Positions 1 to 8,226 of a DNA stretch of 64,000 bases are shown in pieces. This DNA is from DATJOJ01 sp035507035 (GTDB lineage: Bacteria > Acidobacteriota > Terriglobia > Terriglobales > Acidobacteriaceae). The position numbers and the translations under genes are program-made. The notes under the pieces were generated by a model, which ran no database searches, had not been told where the DNA came from, and was given only the letters and a program-made list of their open reading frames with translations. The DNA lies in the NCBI GenBank assembly GCA_035507035.1, contig DATJOJ010000032.1, forward strand, positions 44,593 through 108,592, given 5' to 3'. How positions within the stretch are numbered: position 1 is the stretch's first letter; each line of letters begins with the position of its first letter.

Positions 1-1
1 G

Positions 2-1288
2 GTCGAAATTTGGGTCCAGAATTTGGCGAAGATGGGATCGATCGAGCCGGTGATTAAAGATCTCAAGGCGCGGACTTTTGCTTATGCCGTGGGAGACGAT
101 CTGTTCCTGCAGACGAATTACCAGGCTCCCAAGGGCAAAGTGATGCGGCTGAATCTGGCGAAGCCGGCTCCGGAGAACTGGCGCGAAGTTGTGCCGGAAT
201 CCGAAAATGCGATCGACAGTGTCACGCTCGCCGGCGGAAAGATCATAGTTTCGTACGTCAAGAACGCGACAAACATCGTCAAAGCGTTTGAGCCGGATGG
301 GAAGTTGGCATTCGAGGCGAGTCTGCCTGCGCTTGGCGCGACCTTCGACTTTCAAGGGAAGTGGGAGAACGAGAATCTTTACTTTGGCTTTGCGTCCTTT
401 GTGGTGCCCAACACTCTTTATCGCTGGGATATGAAGAGGGGGAAACAAGCGGTCTGGGCGCAGGTGAAAGTTCCGGTCGATTCCGCGAAGTTCGAAACGC
501 AGCAGGTTTGGTATGCCTCGAAAGACGGAACCAAGGTGCCGATGTTTCTGGTTTACGCCAAGGGCACGAAGCTGGATGGCACGAACCCGGCTCTGCTCGA
601 GGGATACGGCGGATTTGCGGTGAACAACACCCCTTACTTCGACCGGCAAGCGGTGGTATGGGCGGAGCGCGGGGGAGTATTCGCACTGGCGAGCCTGCGC
701 GGTGGCGGCGAATTCGGCGAAGCCTGGCACAAAGCCGGCATGCTCGACAAAAAGCAGAATGTGTTCGATGACTTCATCGGCGCGTCCGAATGGCTAATCC
801 AAAACAAGTACACCAATCCTGCGAAGCTATCGATTCTTGGAGGAAGTAACGGCGGGTTGCTGGTGGGAGCAGCGCTCACCCAGCGTCCGGAGCTCTATCA
901 GGCAGTAGTTTGCTGGCATCCGCTACTCGACATGCTTCGCTATGACCAGTTCATGGAAGCTCAGTTCTGGGTAACGGAGTATGGGACGGCGAAAGATCCG
1001 GAACAATTCAAGTGGCTGTATGCCTATTCACCGTATCAACACGTGAAGCAGGGCGTGAAATATCCGGCGGTGTTGTTCATGACCGGAGACGGCGATACGA
1101 GGGTGGCTCCGCTGCATGCGCGCAAAATGACTGCGCTGCTGCAGGCTGATACGGGGTCGAACCGGCCGATTCTGTTGCGATACGAGACTGCTGCGGGACA
1201 CGCCGGCGGCCGATCTTTGAGCCAAGAGGTCGGGGACGACGTGGATGAGCTGAGTTTTCTATTCTGGCAGCTCGATGTTGCGCCGTAA
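2..1288 (+). CDS. Prolyl oligopeptidase family serine peptidase (5' partial)
   Basis: This is the C-terminal part of an S9A prolyl oligopeptidase; the reading frame is open to the left edge, so the start lies outside the window. The visible part covers the end of the beta-propeller and the whole alpha/beta-hydrolase domain. The nucleophile motif GGSNGG has its Ser codon at 845-847, the acid is in GDGDTRV near 1087-1098, and the His is in AAGHAGG at 1199-1201, so the triad is complete. Family members cut short proline-containing peptides, often in the periplasm or cytoplasm; location cannot be judged without the N-terminus. A TTG at 23 is in frame but is an internal codon, not a start. It converges with the GloVer-repeat gene, and a hairpin lies between them. 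Confidence 0.93.
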   Translation, partial: VEIWVQNLAKMGSIEPVIKDLKARTFAYAVGDDLFLQTNYQAPKGKVMRLNLAKPAPENWREVVPESENAIDSVTLAGGKIIVSYVKNATNIVKAFEPDGKLAFEASLPALGATFDFQGKWENENLYFGFASFVVPNTLYRWDMKRGKQAVWAQVKVPVDSAKFETQQVWYASKDGTKVPMFLVYAKGTKLDGTNPALLEGYGGFAVNNTPYFDRQAVVWAERGGVFALASLRGGGEFGEAWHKAGMLDKKQNVFDDFIGASEWLIQNKYTNPAKLSILGGSNGGLLVGAALTQRPELYQAVVCWHPLLDMLRYDQFMEAQFWVTEYGTAKDPEQFKWLYAYSPYQHVKQGVKYPAVLFMTGDGDTRVAPLHARKMTALLQADTGSNRPILLRYETAAGHAGGRSLSQEVGDDVDELSFLFWQLDVAP

Positions 1289-1338
1289 GATTTTCGCGGA
1301 CAGCGACGGCTGTTCGGGAAGCTATCGCTATTGCGCTT

Positions 1339-1378
1339 GCGGACGGCTGCTAGATGAGTCATAAGGCTCGCCGTCCGC
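1339..1378. terminator. Stem-loop between convergent genes
   Basis: A perfect 9-bp inverted repeat (GCGGACGGC at 1339-1347 and GCCGTCCGC at 1370-1378) with a 22-base loop sits between the convergent prolyl oligopeptidase and GloVer genes. Position fits a bidirectional terminator, but there is no run of T on either side, so this is only a candidate. Confidence 0.45.
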
Positions 1379-1395
1379 CAACGTTGTCAACCGAA

Positions 1396-2595
1396 TCACG
1401 GAGTGATCTTGTAAATGACGCCGTCTCCGCTGCTGCCACCGCTGGTGGTGGCGCCGTAAATGTTGCCCGAGCTGTCCTCGGCTAAGGGTCCGGCCGGATT
1501 GAATCCGTCGTCTGCGCCGGTAAAGCTGTAGATCACGGAATATTTGCCCTTCGTGCTTTCTCGGGCTACTACACCGCAACCAAAGGGGCAAGTTGAGTTC
1601 ACGGTCCCGCCGTAGAAGGTCGTGGCGTACCCGTTGCCGTCAGCAAGGAAGAGGCCGGCGGAGGGCTCTGCTCCGTCGCCCGCTTGCTCGCCAAACGTGT
1701 GTAAGACTTGCTCCTTGCCTTGAGCGTTCACCGAGAAGGCAACGCCACAGCCGACGGTGCCAATGACGCAACTGGTGGTGTTGCCCCCGAACTGAGTCAC
1801 GCCATAAAAAACGCCGTTTCCCGTCCGCAGCAGGCGCCATCGCGGAGAAGTTCCCTCCGCGCCTTCAGGAAATGTGTAAAGTGTCGACAGGTTGCCGCTC
1901 GTGTCCAGTTTAAATATCGTTCCCCCATTGCCCGCCATGTAGCTGCCGCCGCTGGCGCCGTAGATGTTGCCGGCCGCATCGTTGATGAGATCTTGAGGAA
2001 ACCCTCCGTCGGCTTGTCCGGTAAATCGGTACAACACGGTCTCTACGCCAGCCAGCGTGACCTTAAAAAGAACGCCGCAGCCCAAGCCGCCATCGCAGCT
2101 GGTAATGCCGCCAAAGCTGGCGCTGCCGTAGAGATTGCCCTTGATCATGACCAATCCAAGCTCAGCCTGGCCCTGATTCTGAGAACCATCCGTACCGCCC
2201 AGGAAGGCATGCAGTGTCTTCAACGTTCCAGTCGTCGTCAGTTGGAAGACCGTGCCACAACTGCACGTGGGATCACCGCCCAAAGAAGTGATTCCGTAGA
2301 GATTGCCCGCGCTATCGCGAATTAACCGGCCAATCGGAATTCCTCCGTCGGTTGAACCAGTAAAGGTGTAGAGAATAGTCTCCTGCCCCGTGGGGGACAG
2401 TTCGAAAATGATCCCCCGGTTGGACGATCCTCCAAATTGGGTCGTGCCGTAGAAGTTCCCCGCGGAGTCCAGAATGAGACCTCCGTTTGGAGCGTCGCCG
2501 TTCTTAAAATTGAAAGTGTAGAAGACGCTGAAAGTCTGGGCAGAAGCGGCGGTAACAAGCAATGTGAGTGCGAGTATGCTGAAGATGCGTTTCAC
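1396..2595 (-). CDS. Secreted GloVer tandem-repeat protein
   Basis: A 399-residue exported protein made almost entirely of repeats of about 38-45 residues with the pattern LYTFTG...DGG.P...L..D..GN.YGTT..GG.....G.VF, which matches the Gloeobacter/Verrucomicrobia (GloVer) tandem repeat family; such repeats are thought to form a beta-propeller. The start was set at the GTG at 2595-2593 because AAGGAG lies seven bases upstream and because it puts a normal signal peptide (basic KR, hydrophobic core, AxA cleavage near ASAQ) at the N-terminus; a longer frame reaching to 2697 has no such support. Paired Cys in several repeats suggests disulfides outside the cytoplasm. The function is not known; a surface or secreted binding role is an inference. 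Confidence 0.88.
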   Translation of the reverse strand: MKRIFSILALTLLVTAASAQTFSVFYTFNFKNGDAPNGGLILDSAGNFYGTTQFGGSSNRGIIFELSPTGQETILYTFTGSTDGGIPIGRLIRDSAGNLYGITSLGGDPTCSCGTVFQLTTTGTLKTLHAFLGGTDGSQNQGQAELGLVMIKGNLYGSASFGGITSCDGGLGCGVLFKVTLAGVETVLYRFTGQADGGFPQDLINDAAGNIYGASGGSYMAGNGGTIFKLDTSGNLSTLYTFPEGAEGTSPRWRLLRTGNGVFYGVTQFGGNTTSCVIGTVGCGVAFSVNAQGKEQVLHTFGEQAGDGAEPSAGLFLADGNGYATTFYGGTVNSTCPFGCGVVARESTKGKYSVIYSFTGADDGFNPAGPLAEDSSGNIYGATTSGGSSGDGVIYKITP

Positions 2596-2840
2596 CAGGA
2601 ATCTCCTTAGGCTTCTAAAAAACAACATTGATTGTACTGCATCTGTCTTTTGCCATCGCAATAGACGATAAATCGGGGTATCCCGCAAAATCCTCACTCC
2701 GGTTTGTCAATGCTGGTGTTGCTAAACCCGGCGGCGGAATCGCTCGTGAGCCCGCCGTTCGGGATCGCGCTCCTCCGGTAGAATTGAGAGTCCGGGCGAG
2801 ACATGGCTGTTTCAGGATTTCTCCGGACCTGAGCAATCGC

Positions 2841-4355
2841 ATGTTTAAGAAAATCCTCATTGCCAACCGAGGAGAAATTGCGGTACGGGTGATCCGCGCG
2901 TGTAAAGAGCTGAGGATTGCATCCGTCGCAGTGTATTCAGATGTGGATCGAGCCTCGCTGCATGTGCGAAAAGCGGATGAAGCGTACTCGATCGGCGCGG
3001 CCGCTGCGACCGAATCTTACTTGAATATCCCGAAGATTTTGGACGTGGCGAAGCGCTCCGGTGCGGAGGCCATTCATCCCGGGTATGGATTTTTGTCGGA
3101 GAACGCGGCGTTTGCGCAAGCCTGCGTCGATGCGGGATTGAAGTTCATCGGACCGACAGCGGCTTCGATGGAGATGATGGGTTCAAAAACCCGCGCTCGC
3201 CAGAATATGCAGAAGGCAGGGGTTCCGTTTGTGCCGGGCACGTCGAGTGGGCTGGAGTCGTTCGAGAAGGCGGCAGAAGCGGCGGCGAGGATTGGATATC
3301 CCGTAATGCTGAAGGCTGCGGCCGGCGGGGGCGGCAAGGGGATGCGTATGGTGGGCAACCCTGGGGAGTTGAAGTCAGCCTGGGAAGCGGCGCGGAGCGA
3401 GGCCTTGCGCGCGTTTGGCAACGATGAAGTTTATTTGGAACGGGTGCTGATTAATCCCCGGCACATTGAAATGCAGTTGCTGGCAGACGAGCACGGCAAT
3501 GTCGTTTACCTCGGGGAACGCGAATGCTCGATTCAGCGGCGGCACCAGAAAGTGATGGAAGAATCGCCCTCGCCAATCGTGGACGCTGACATGCGACGGC
3601 GGATGGGCGAAGTTGCGGTCCGGGTGGCGAAGGCTTCGGATTATACGAATGCCGGGACAGTGGAGTTCCTGGTCGACAGCGATCGGAATTTTTATTTCCT
3701 CGAGATGAACACACGACTGCAGGTGGAACATCCGGTGACGGAATTGGTTACGGGATTAGATCTGGTGCATCTGCAGATTCGCATCGCTGCCGGAGAAAAA
3801 TTGCCATTCCAACAGGAGGATGTGCAGATTCGCGGCCATGCCATTGAGTGCCGCGTGTACGCGGAAGATCCCGATAATAATTTTTTCCCAAGTCCCGGTA
3901 AGATTACGCTGTTGCTGCGGGCATCGGGGCCTGGAATTCGTTTGGATACGGGCGTGTACGAGGGCTGGAACGTCCCCCTCGACTACGATCCGCTGCTGGC
4001 AAAGTTGTCTGGATTTGGAAGCGACCGGCAACAGGCAATCGCGCGGCTGGTGCGGGCGCTGAGCGAATATTTCGTCGGCGGGATCAAGACCAATGTGCCG
4101 CTGTTCCGGCGGATTCTCAAAGACCCGGAATTTGTGGCGGGAAACATTGACACCGGATATCTAGATCGGTTGCTGGAATCGCGGTTCGCAGAGCCTAATC
4201 GAGACAATGCAGATGTGGCAGCGATTGCGGCGGGGGTGTTTGCCGTGCTGGATGGTCAGACCGGCTCTGCAAGCAATGGAAGGCCGAGCGGCAACGAGGC
4301 TGCTTCTTCCGCCTGGAAGAGAGCAGCGCGGGCAGCCGTGTTGCGCGGGGATTGA
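2841..4355 (+). CDS. accC: Biotin carboxylase (acetyl/propionyl-CoA carboxylase subunit)
   Basis: The 504-residue protein carries out ATP-dependent carboxylation of biotin on its carrier partner, the first half reaction of acyl-CoA carboxylases. It starts with the typical MFKKILIANRGEIAVRV, has the Gly-rich ATP-grasp loop after Lys158 (about 161-168), the ERECSIQRRHQK segment, and the catalytic EMNTRLQVEHPVTE block at about 288-301. The ATG at 2841 was chosen because the family motif begins there; the frame is open 71 codons further upstream without similarity. A weakly conserved tail of about 50 residues follows the usual AccC end. The next gene, 11 bases downstream, is the biotin carrier; no carboxyltransferase is nearby, so acetyl-CoA versus propionyl-CoA or another acceptor cannot be decided. 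Confidence 0.94.
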   Translation: MFKKILIANRGEIAVRVIRACKELRIASVAVYSDVDRASLHVRKADEAYSIGAAAATESYLNIPKILDVAKRSGAEAIHPGYGFLSENAAFAQACVDAGLKFIGPTAASMEMMGSKTRARQNMQKAGVPFVPGTSSGLESFEKAAEAAARIGYPVMLKAAAGGGGKGMRMVGNPGELKSAWEAARSEALRAFGNDEVYLERVLINPRHIEMQLLADEHGNVVYLGERECSIQRRHQKVMEESPSPIVDADMRRRMGEVAVRVAKASDYTNAGTVEFLVDSDRNFYFLEMNTRLQVEHPVTELVTGLDLVHLQIRIAAGEKLPFQQEDVQIRGHAIECRVYAEDPDNNFFPSPGKITLLLRASGPGIRLDTGVYEGWNVPLDYDPLLAKLSGFGSDRQQAIARLVRALSEYFVGGIKTNVPLFRRILKDPEFVAGNIDTGYLDRLLESRFAEPNRDNADVAAIAAGVFAVLDGQTGSASNGRPSGNEAASSAWKRAARAAVLRGD

Positions 4356-4366
4356 GCTGAATCCGT

Positions 4367-4864
4367 ATGGTCTACGATGTCATCATCGATGACAAGAGTT
4401 ACCGGCTAGAGCTGGAGCGCACTAGCGGCAAATGGCATTGCAAGCTCGATGGTCGGGAAGTCGAGATGGATGCCGTGCTGGCCCGCCGCGACGTGCTTTC
4501 GATTCTGATCGAAGGCAAGGCATACGAGATTAAGCGGGAACGCACGGCAAACGATCTGCATTATTGGGTCGGAAGCGCGCGCTATGCGGCAGAGTTGCGC
4601 GATCCGCGTTCGCTGCGCAGCCGACAACGGGCAGCCGGTGATGAACATGGGCCGCGAAAGCTGGTCGCGCCGATGGCGGGCAAAGTAGTGCGCGTGTTAC
4701 TGCAAGAGAAGAGCGAAGTGGAAGCTGGACAGGGTGTACTTGTGGTCGAGGCGATGAAGATGCAGAACGAAATTAAATCGCCGAAAAAGGGTATGCTGCA
4801 GAAGATCGTCGCGATCGAGGGGACGGCGGTCAATGCCGGAGATGTGCTGGCGATCGTGGAATAA
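4367..4864 (+). CDS. Biotin carboxyl carrier protein
   Basis: A 165-residue biotinyl-lipoyl carrier. The C-terminal domain (about 93-165) has the biotinylation motif VEAMKMQNE with the target Lys at about residue 131 and the typical LVAPMAGKVVRVL start. The N-terminal 80 residues form a separate beta-rich region seen in carriers of propionyl-CoA and methylcrotonyl-type carboxylases rather than in E. coli AccB, which favours an acyl-CoA carboxylase other than the housekeeping fatty-acid enzyme (inference). It is 11 bases downstream of the biotin carboxylase gene and surely co-transcribed with it. Confidence 0.92.
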   Translation: MVYDVIIDDKSYRLELERTSGKWHCKLDGREVEMDAVLARRDVLSILIEGKAYEIKRERTANDLHYWVGSARYAAELRDPRSLRSRQRAAGDEHGPRKLVAPMAGKVVRVLLQEKSEVEAGQGVLVVEAMKMQNEIKSPKKGMLQKIVAIEGTAVNAGDVLAIVE

Positions 4865-4884
4865 TCCGTCGTAGCCTAGAAAGA

Positions 4885-5247
4885 TTACTCCTGCACCAAC
4901 CAATCTAATGCTTCCTCACGAGTTTTAAAGGTGGGCAGCTCTCGCTGCGAAAAAGCCTTCATGTGTTCGTAAAAGACTTTTGGCAGATTCTCGGTTCCTA
5001 TCCAGGCCGACTTCTTCACATGCGGCCGATCGAAAACAAGCCCTTCTTTCATTGTAGTGACTGCATCGCGGTCGAACTCGGCGCCAGTAAAGTCAGTCAG
5101 GATTAGCAGAGAATGCTTGGGATGGGTGGTCACGAACTTCGGTATTAAGCCAGCGATTCGCTTGACCTCGGGTGCCGAGCAGCCGGAAAGGTCGATCAGA
5201 AGAATGTTGTGCCCCTCATGCTGAATGAAGCGTATGCGATTTTCCAT
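4885..5247 (-). CDS. SpoIIAA-like (STAS-fold) small protein
   Basis: A 120-residue soluble protein with the alternating strand/helix pattern of the SpoIIAA-like/STAS family: NILLIDLSG, a helix, SLLILTDFTGAEFD, a helix, KSAWIGTENLPKVFY and a C-terminal helix ending in the typical TREEALDWL. Members of this family bind small ligands or partner proteins; no enzyme residues are evident. It is transcribed alone on the minus strand, ending 20 bases from the carrier gene. No Shine-Dalgarno is visible before the ATG at 5247. The assignment rests on pattern only. Confidence 0.75.
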   Translation of the reverse strand: MENRIRFIQHEGHNILLIDLSGCSAPEVKRIAGLIPKFVTTHPKHSLLILTDFTGAEFDRDAVTTMKEGLVFDRPHVKKSAWIGTENLPKVFYEHMKAFSQRELPTFKTREEALDWLVQE

Positions 5248-5357
5248 GGAGGTTGTGCCGCATCGCCGTTGAGCGACGGGCGCTGCCCATCATATTGCAA
5301 CTTGGAGGCAGGAAGTCAAATTTGGGATGCCCGCCGGGGATTTCTCCTGGCTAGAGC

Positions 5358-5717
5358 CTAAATTCGCTCCAACTCCGGCAGAGTGCGCTCATTGGTGACA
5401 TTGCCCGTGTTGAGGGTCGAAGCGGGTTCAAATAAGAGAATCCAGCATTCCTCATCGGCGACCGGTTTGTGTTCTACGCCGCGCGGCACCACGATGAACT
5501 CGCCTTCTTCGATCCAGACGTGGCGATCGCGGAATTCCATGCGGAAACGGCCCTTGACGACCAGGAACAGCTCGTCTTCGTGTTCGTGGTGATGGAAAAC
5601 GAATTCGCCTTTCAGTTTGTCCAACTTGACGTGCTGACCGTTGAGTTCGGCGGCGACGTAGGGCTTCCAGAATTCGTTGATGCGGGAGAATTTCTGCGCG
5701 ATGTTGACCTTGTCCAT
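5358..5717 (-). CDS. Cupin-domain protein
   Basis: A 119-residue single-domain cupin. The first metal motif is HHHEHEDELFLVVKGRFRMEF and the second is PRGVEHKPVADEECW, giving the usual three His plus one Glu set for a divalent metal. The start is the ATG at 5717-5715, preceded by AGAGGA; a longer frame to 5894 runs into the dispersed repeat and is rejected. The protein resembles the small cupins often annotated as mannose-6-phosphate-isomerase-like, but substrate and activity cannot be told from sequence. It stands alone on the minus strand. Confidence 0.87.
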   Translation of the reverse strand: MDKVNIAQKFSRINEFWKPYVAAELNGQHVKLDKLKGEFVFHHHEHEDELFLVVKGRFRMEFRDRHVWIEEGEFIVVPRGVEHKPVADEECWILLFEPASTLNTGNVTNERTLPELERI

Positions 5718-5813
5718 AGACAATCCTCTAATGTCAGGAAAGATTACGGCGAAGCGATTGGTAGGATGAGGCGGAATTGGGGATGGTCGCAAAGAAAGAG
5801 TGGAGTGCATTAT

Positions 5814-5917
5814 GGAAGCGAGCCAAACGCGCGTATTAGCTGTCGCAAAAAACGCGACAGATCGCGCGGCTCGCCCAGATCCCTCGCTGCGCAAAGGAGG
5901 CTTGCTCGGGATGACAA
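5814..5917. repeat. Structured dispersed repeat, copy A
   Basis: About 104 bases that recur in the same orientation at 40749-40853 with roughly 85 percent identity by eye. It folds as nested stems: GCGAGCC (5818-5824) with GGCTCGC (5868-5874), extended by CGCGCG pairing, and an inner hairpin TGTCGC (5841-5846) with GCGACA (5854-5859). The 3' part, CGCTGCGCAAAGGAGGCTTGC and a following GGATGACA-type end, is unpaired and also conserved. It is intergenic, upstream of the cupin gene. Confidence 0.85.
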
Positions 5918-5925
5918 TCTAGCAG

Positions 5926-5953
5926 GAAAAAGGAGCGGCTGACGCCGCTCCTT
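5926..5953 (-). terminator. Rho-independent terminator of the Asp-box gene
   Basis: A perfect 9-bp stem (AGGAGCGGC at 5931-5939, GCCGCTCCT at 5944-5952) with loop TGAC. On the minus strand it is followed by TTTTT, and it lies 19 bases after the stop of the minus-strand gene at 5971-7974. Confidence 0.85.
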
Positions 5954-5970
5954 CGAAGAGATACGACGGG

Positions 5971-7974
5971 TTAGTTAGTGGTGTTGCCGACGCTGACCGC
6001 GGCGGACTGATCGGCGTTCTCGGGCTGCTCGACCACGCCGTCAAACGGAGTGGCGGCGAACAAGCGGCCGTGAACCACGCTGATACGGCGCAGCGGGTAG
6101 CCGGTGTCCGGACCACGGTGCCAGCTCTGGCCACCGTCCGCACTTTCGAACACAACCCCGGTTTCGGTGCTGGTCGCGAGCAAGCGGTTGCCGTTGTGGT
6201 CGTAGGTGATCGAGCTGATGTTCTTGTCAGGCAAGCCGTTCTGCATGTGCTCCCAGCCGCCGCCAGCGTTGGGGCTGCGATAGGCGCCTTCGCGGGAGGC
6301 CACGAAAATTGCCTTGTCGGGAGTGACGGTCACGGTACGAATGAAGCTCACAGAGTGCGACAGTCCATTCGATTCTTGCCAGGTCTTGCCGTTGTCAGTC
6401 GAAACGATAACCGAGTTGTGAGTCGCGAGGGCGATAAAGTCGCCGTCGGATTGAACGGAGACGAAGTCCATCTTGCCAAGCACGGGGCCTCCGCTCCAGG
6501 TCTTGCCATCATTGATGCTGGTGAAGAAGCCGGCCGAGGTCGCAGCAAGCCAGCGCTTCGGGGCGATGTCGATGTCGCTCACATGAGCGGTCAGGACCGA
6601 CCGGGTGAGTGACTTCGAGTTGACCTTATGTCCATTCACGGTGCGAGTGCTGAATTTCTCCTCCACCACGTCGTTGATCGGACTCCAGTCGGCGGCGGTG
6701 CGGGTAAGCTCGAACATGCCGCGATTGGTTCCGGCAATCAGGTCGCCGTCCGCAGCCTGTTTCAGAGTGAAGACGTCGCGGCCGTCGAGGCCGGCGCTCT
6801 TCTGCACCCAGCGCTGACCAGCATCGTGAGAAATAAAGACGCCGCCCTGCTCGCGGTCATTGACCAATCCGACGTACACCGTGCTGGGATCCTTCTGGTC
6901 GGCGAGGATAGCAGTGACGTAGCGGTGTGTGTATCCGTGGTTGGAAGGGGTGAAGCTCTCGGCGCCGTTAGCGCTCGCCAGAACGCCGCCGCGATCGGTT
7001 GCAAGCAGCACATGCTGCGAGTCGCGGGGATCAACGAGAACGTCATTCACCACGACTTCCGGGCTGGTCATCTGCTTCCAGGTCTTGCCAGAATCGGTGG
7101 TCTTCCAGAGGCCTTCGGTGGTTCCCGCATAAACGATCGCGGGACTGCTGGGATCCTGTTTCAGCACGCGGGTGCGGCGCGCGGAAAACGGGATTCCCTG
7201 GATCTTGGAGAATTGCTCACCAGCGGTCTGGCTCTTATAAATGCCGGAGCAGGCGCTGGCGAAAACTACGGAGGGATTCGATTCGTCGACGATAATCGAG
7301 AAGACGTCGGAATCGTCGATCATGCCTTTATTGATGTGCTCCCAATTGGCACCGCCATCGCTAGTCTTCCAGGCCAGATGCCAGGTTCCAGCGTAGACGA
7401 CATTCGGATTGGAAGGATCGACAGCGATCGATTCCACGTTCTTGATTTCCTGAGTTGCGGCGGAAATTCTCTGCCAATTCTTGCCGGCATCGTTGCTGCG
7501 ATAAACGCCATCCAGCGCGCCTGCGACTAAGACGTTATGGTCGGAGGCTGCGATTGAGATCGCACGAATCGACTTGCCATGCATCTCAGGAACTGACTCC
7601 CAGCTCTTGCCGCCATCGTGCGAGCGGAAGAAATCGCCGGCTTGCTGGTTCTCGACGCTCCAGGCCGCGACGTACATCTTTTCCGGATTCTGCGGGTCAA
7701 TCACGATGTGATCGATGACGAAGTCGTCGCCGGTGCCGAGGTGGGCAAAGCGCGACCAGTCATGTCCGCCATTGGTCGACAGAAAAATCGTTCCGGTGCT
7801 GGTCCCCAGGAAAACGTGATCTGGGCTCTTGGGATCGAAGCTGAAGCTGCGGACGTCGCCGCCATCTGGGCCGAGAGAAGTCCATTGTCCCGCCCAAGCG
7901 CTGGCGCAAAACAACATAACCGTCAAAAGTATCAACCACTTGGGGAGGACGAAGCTGCGGATTCCGAAAGTCAT
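5971..7974 (-). CDS. Exported Asp-box (BNR/sortilin-like) beta-propeller protein
   Basis: A 667-residue exported protein with a signal peptide ending near ASAWAGQW. The rest is a repeated propeller with about ten Asp boxes of the S-x-D-x-G-x-x-W type, for example STNGGHDW, SHDGGKSW, SNDAGKNW, TSDGGANW, TTDSGKTW, SHDAGQRW, SINDGKTW, STDNGKTW and SADGGQSW, each preceded by the DPxxPxxVYAGT strand. This is the VPS10/sortilin- and photosystem-stability-factor-like arrangement. No sialidase arginine triad is recognised, so a binding or scaffold role is more likely than hydrolase activity (inference). It is monocistronic with its own terminator and has a hairpin in the leader. Confidence 0.86.
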   Translation of the reverse strand: MTFGIRSFVLPKWLILLTVMLFCASAWAGQWTSLGPDGGDVRSFSFDPKSPDHVFLGTSTGTIFLSTNGGHDWSRFAHLGTGDDFVIDHIVIDPQNPEKMYVAAWSVENQQAGDFFRSHDGGKSWESVPEMHGKSIRAISIAASDHNVLVAGALDGVYRSNDAGKNWQRISAATQEIKNVESIAVDPSNPNVVYAGTWHLAWKTSDGGANWEHINKGMIDDSDVFSIIVDESNPSVVFASACSGIYKSQTAGEQFSKIQGIPFSARRTRVLKQDPSSPAIVYAGTTEGLWKTTDSGKTWKQMTSPEVVVNDVLVDPRDSQHVLLATDRGGVLASANGAESFTPSNHGYTHRYVTAILADQKDPSTVYVGLVNDREQGGVFISHDAGQRWVQKSAGLDGRDVFTLKQAADGDLIAGTNRGMFELTRTAADWSPINDVVEEKFSTRTVNGHKVNSKSLTRSVLTAHVSDIDIAPKRWLAATSAGFFTSINDGKTWSGGPVLGKMDFVSVQSDGDFIALATHNSVIVSTDNGKTWQESNGLSHSVSFIRTVTVTPDKAIFVASREGAYRSPNAGGGWEHMQNGLPDKNISSITYDHNGNRLLATSTETGVVFESADGGQSWHRGPDTGYPLRRISVVHGRLFAATPFDGVVEQPENADQSAAVSVGNTTN

Positions 7975-7988
7975 AAATTTGTGCCCCT

Positions 7989-8006
7989 ACAGGAAGGAAT
8001 TCCTGT
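7989..8006 (-). promoter_or_regulatory. Inverted repeat in the leader of the Asp-box gene
   Basis: ACAGGAA (7989-7995) and TTCCTGT (8000-8006) form a perfect 7-bp inverted repeat with a 4-base centre, 15 bases upstream of the ATG and just before the AGGGG ribosome site on the minus strand. It could be an operator or a leader hairpin; nothing else supports a choice. Confidence 0.4.
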
Positions 8007-8162
8007 CCGGGGGTAAGCGTGACAGGCTACCACTGGCCTAGCAAGTTACCGAAGGGAAAGGACGTTAAGCCTCCCCGAAGGCCGCATCGCAAGCCGGTTG
8101 CGAAACTTAGATGCCGCCATTCTACATGCGTTGGCAACGGCTATCGTTGCGAAAAATAACGG

Positions 8163-8206
8163 AGAATCAAAGAAGAAAGCCGGTCGAGCTTGCGGCCCGA
8201 CCGGCC
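8163..8206 (-). terminator. Rho-independent terminator of the OmpA/Ig gene
   Basis: GCCGGTCG (8179-8186) and CGACCGGC (8198-8205) form a perfect 8-bp stem; read on the minus strand it is followed by TTTCTTCTTTG. It lies about 20 bases after the stop of the minus-strand gene at 8227. Confidence 0.8.
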
Positions 8207-8226
8207 ATGGTTCGAAGCGGCTCGAC

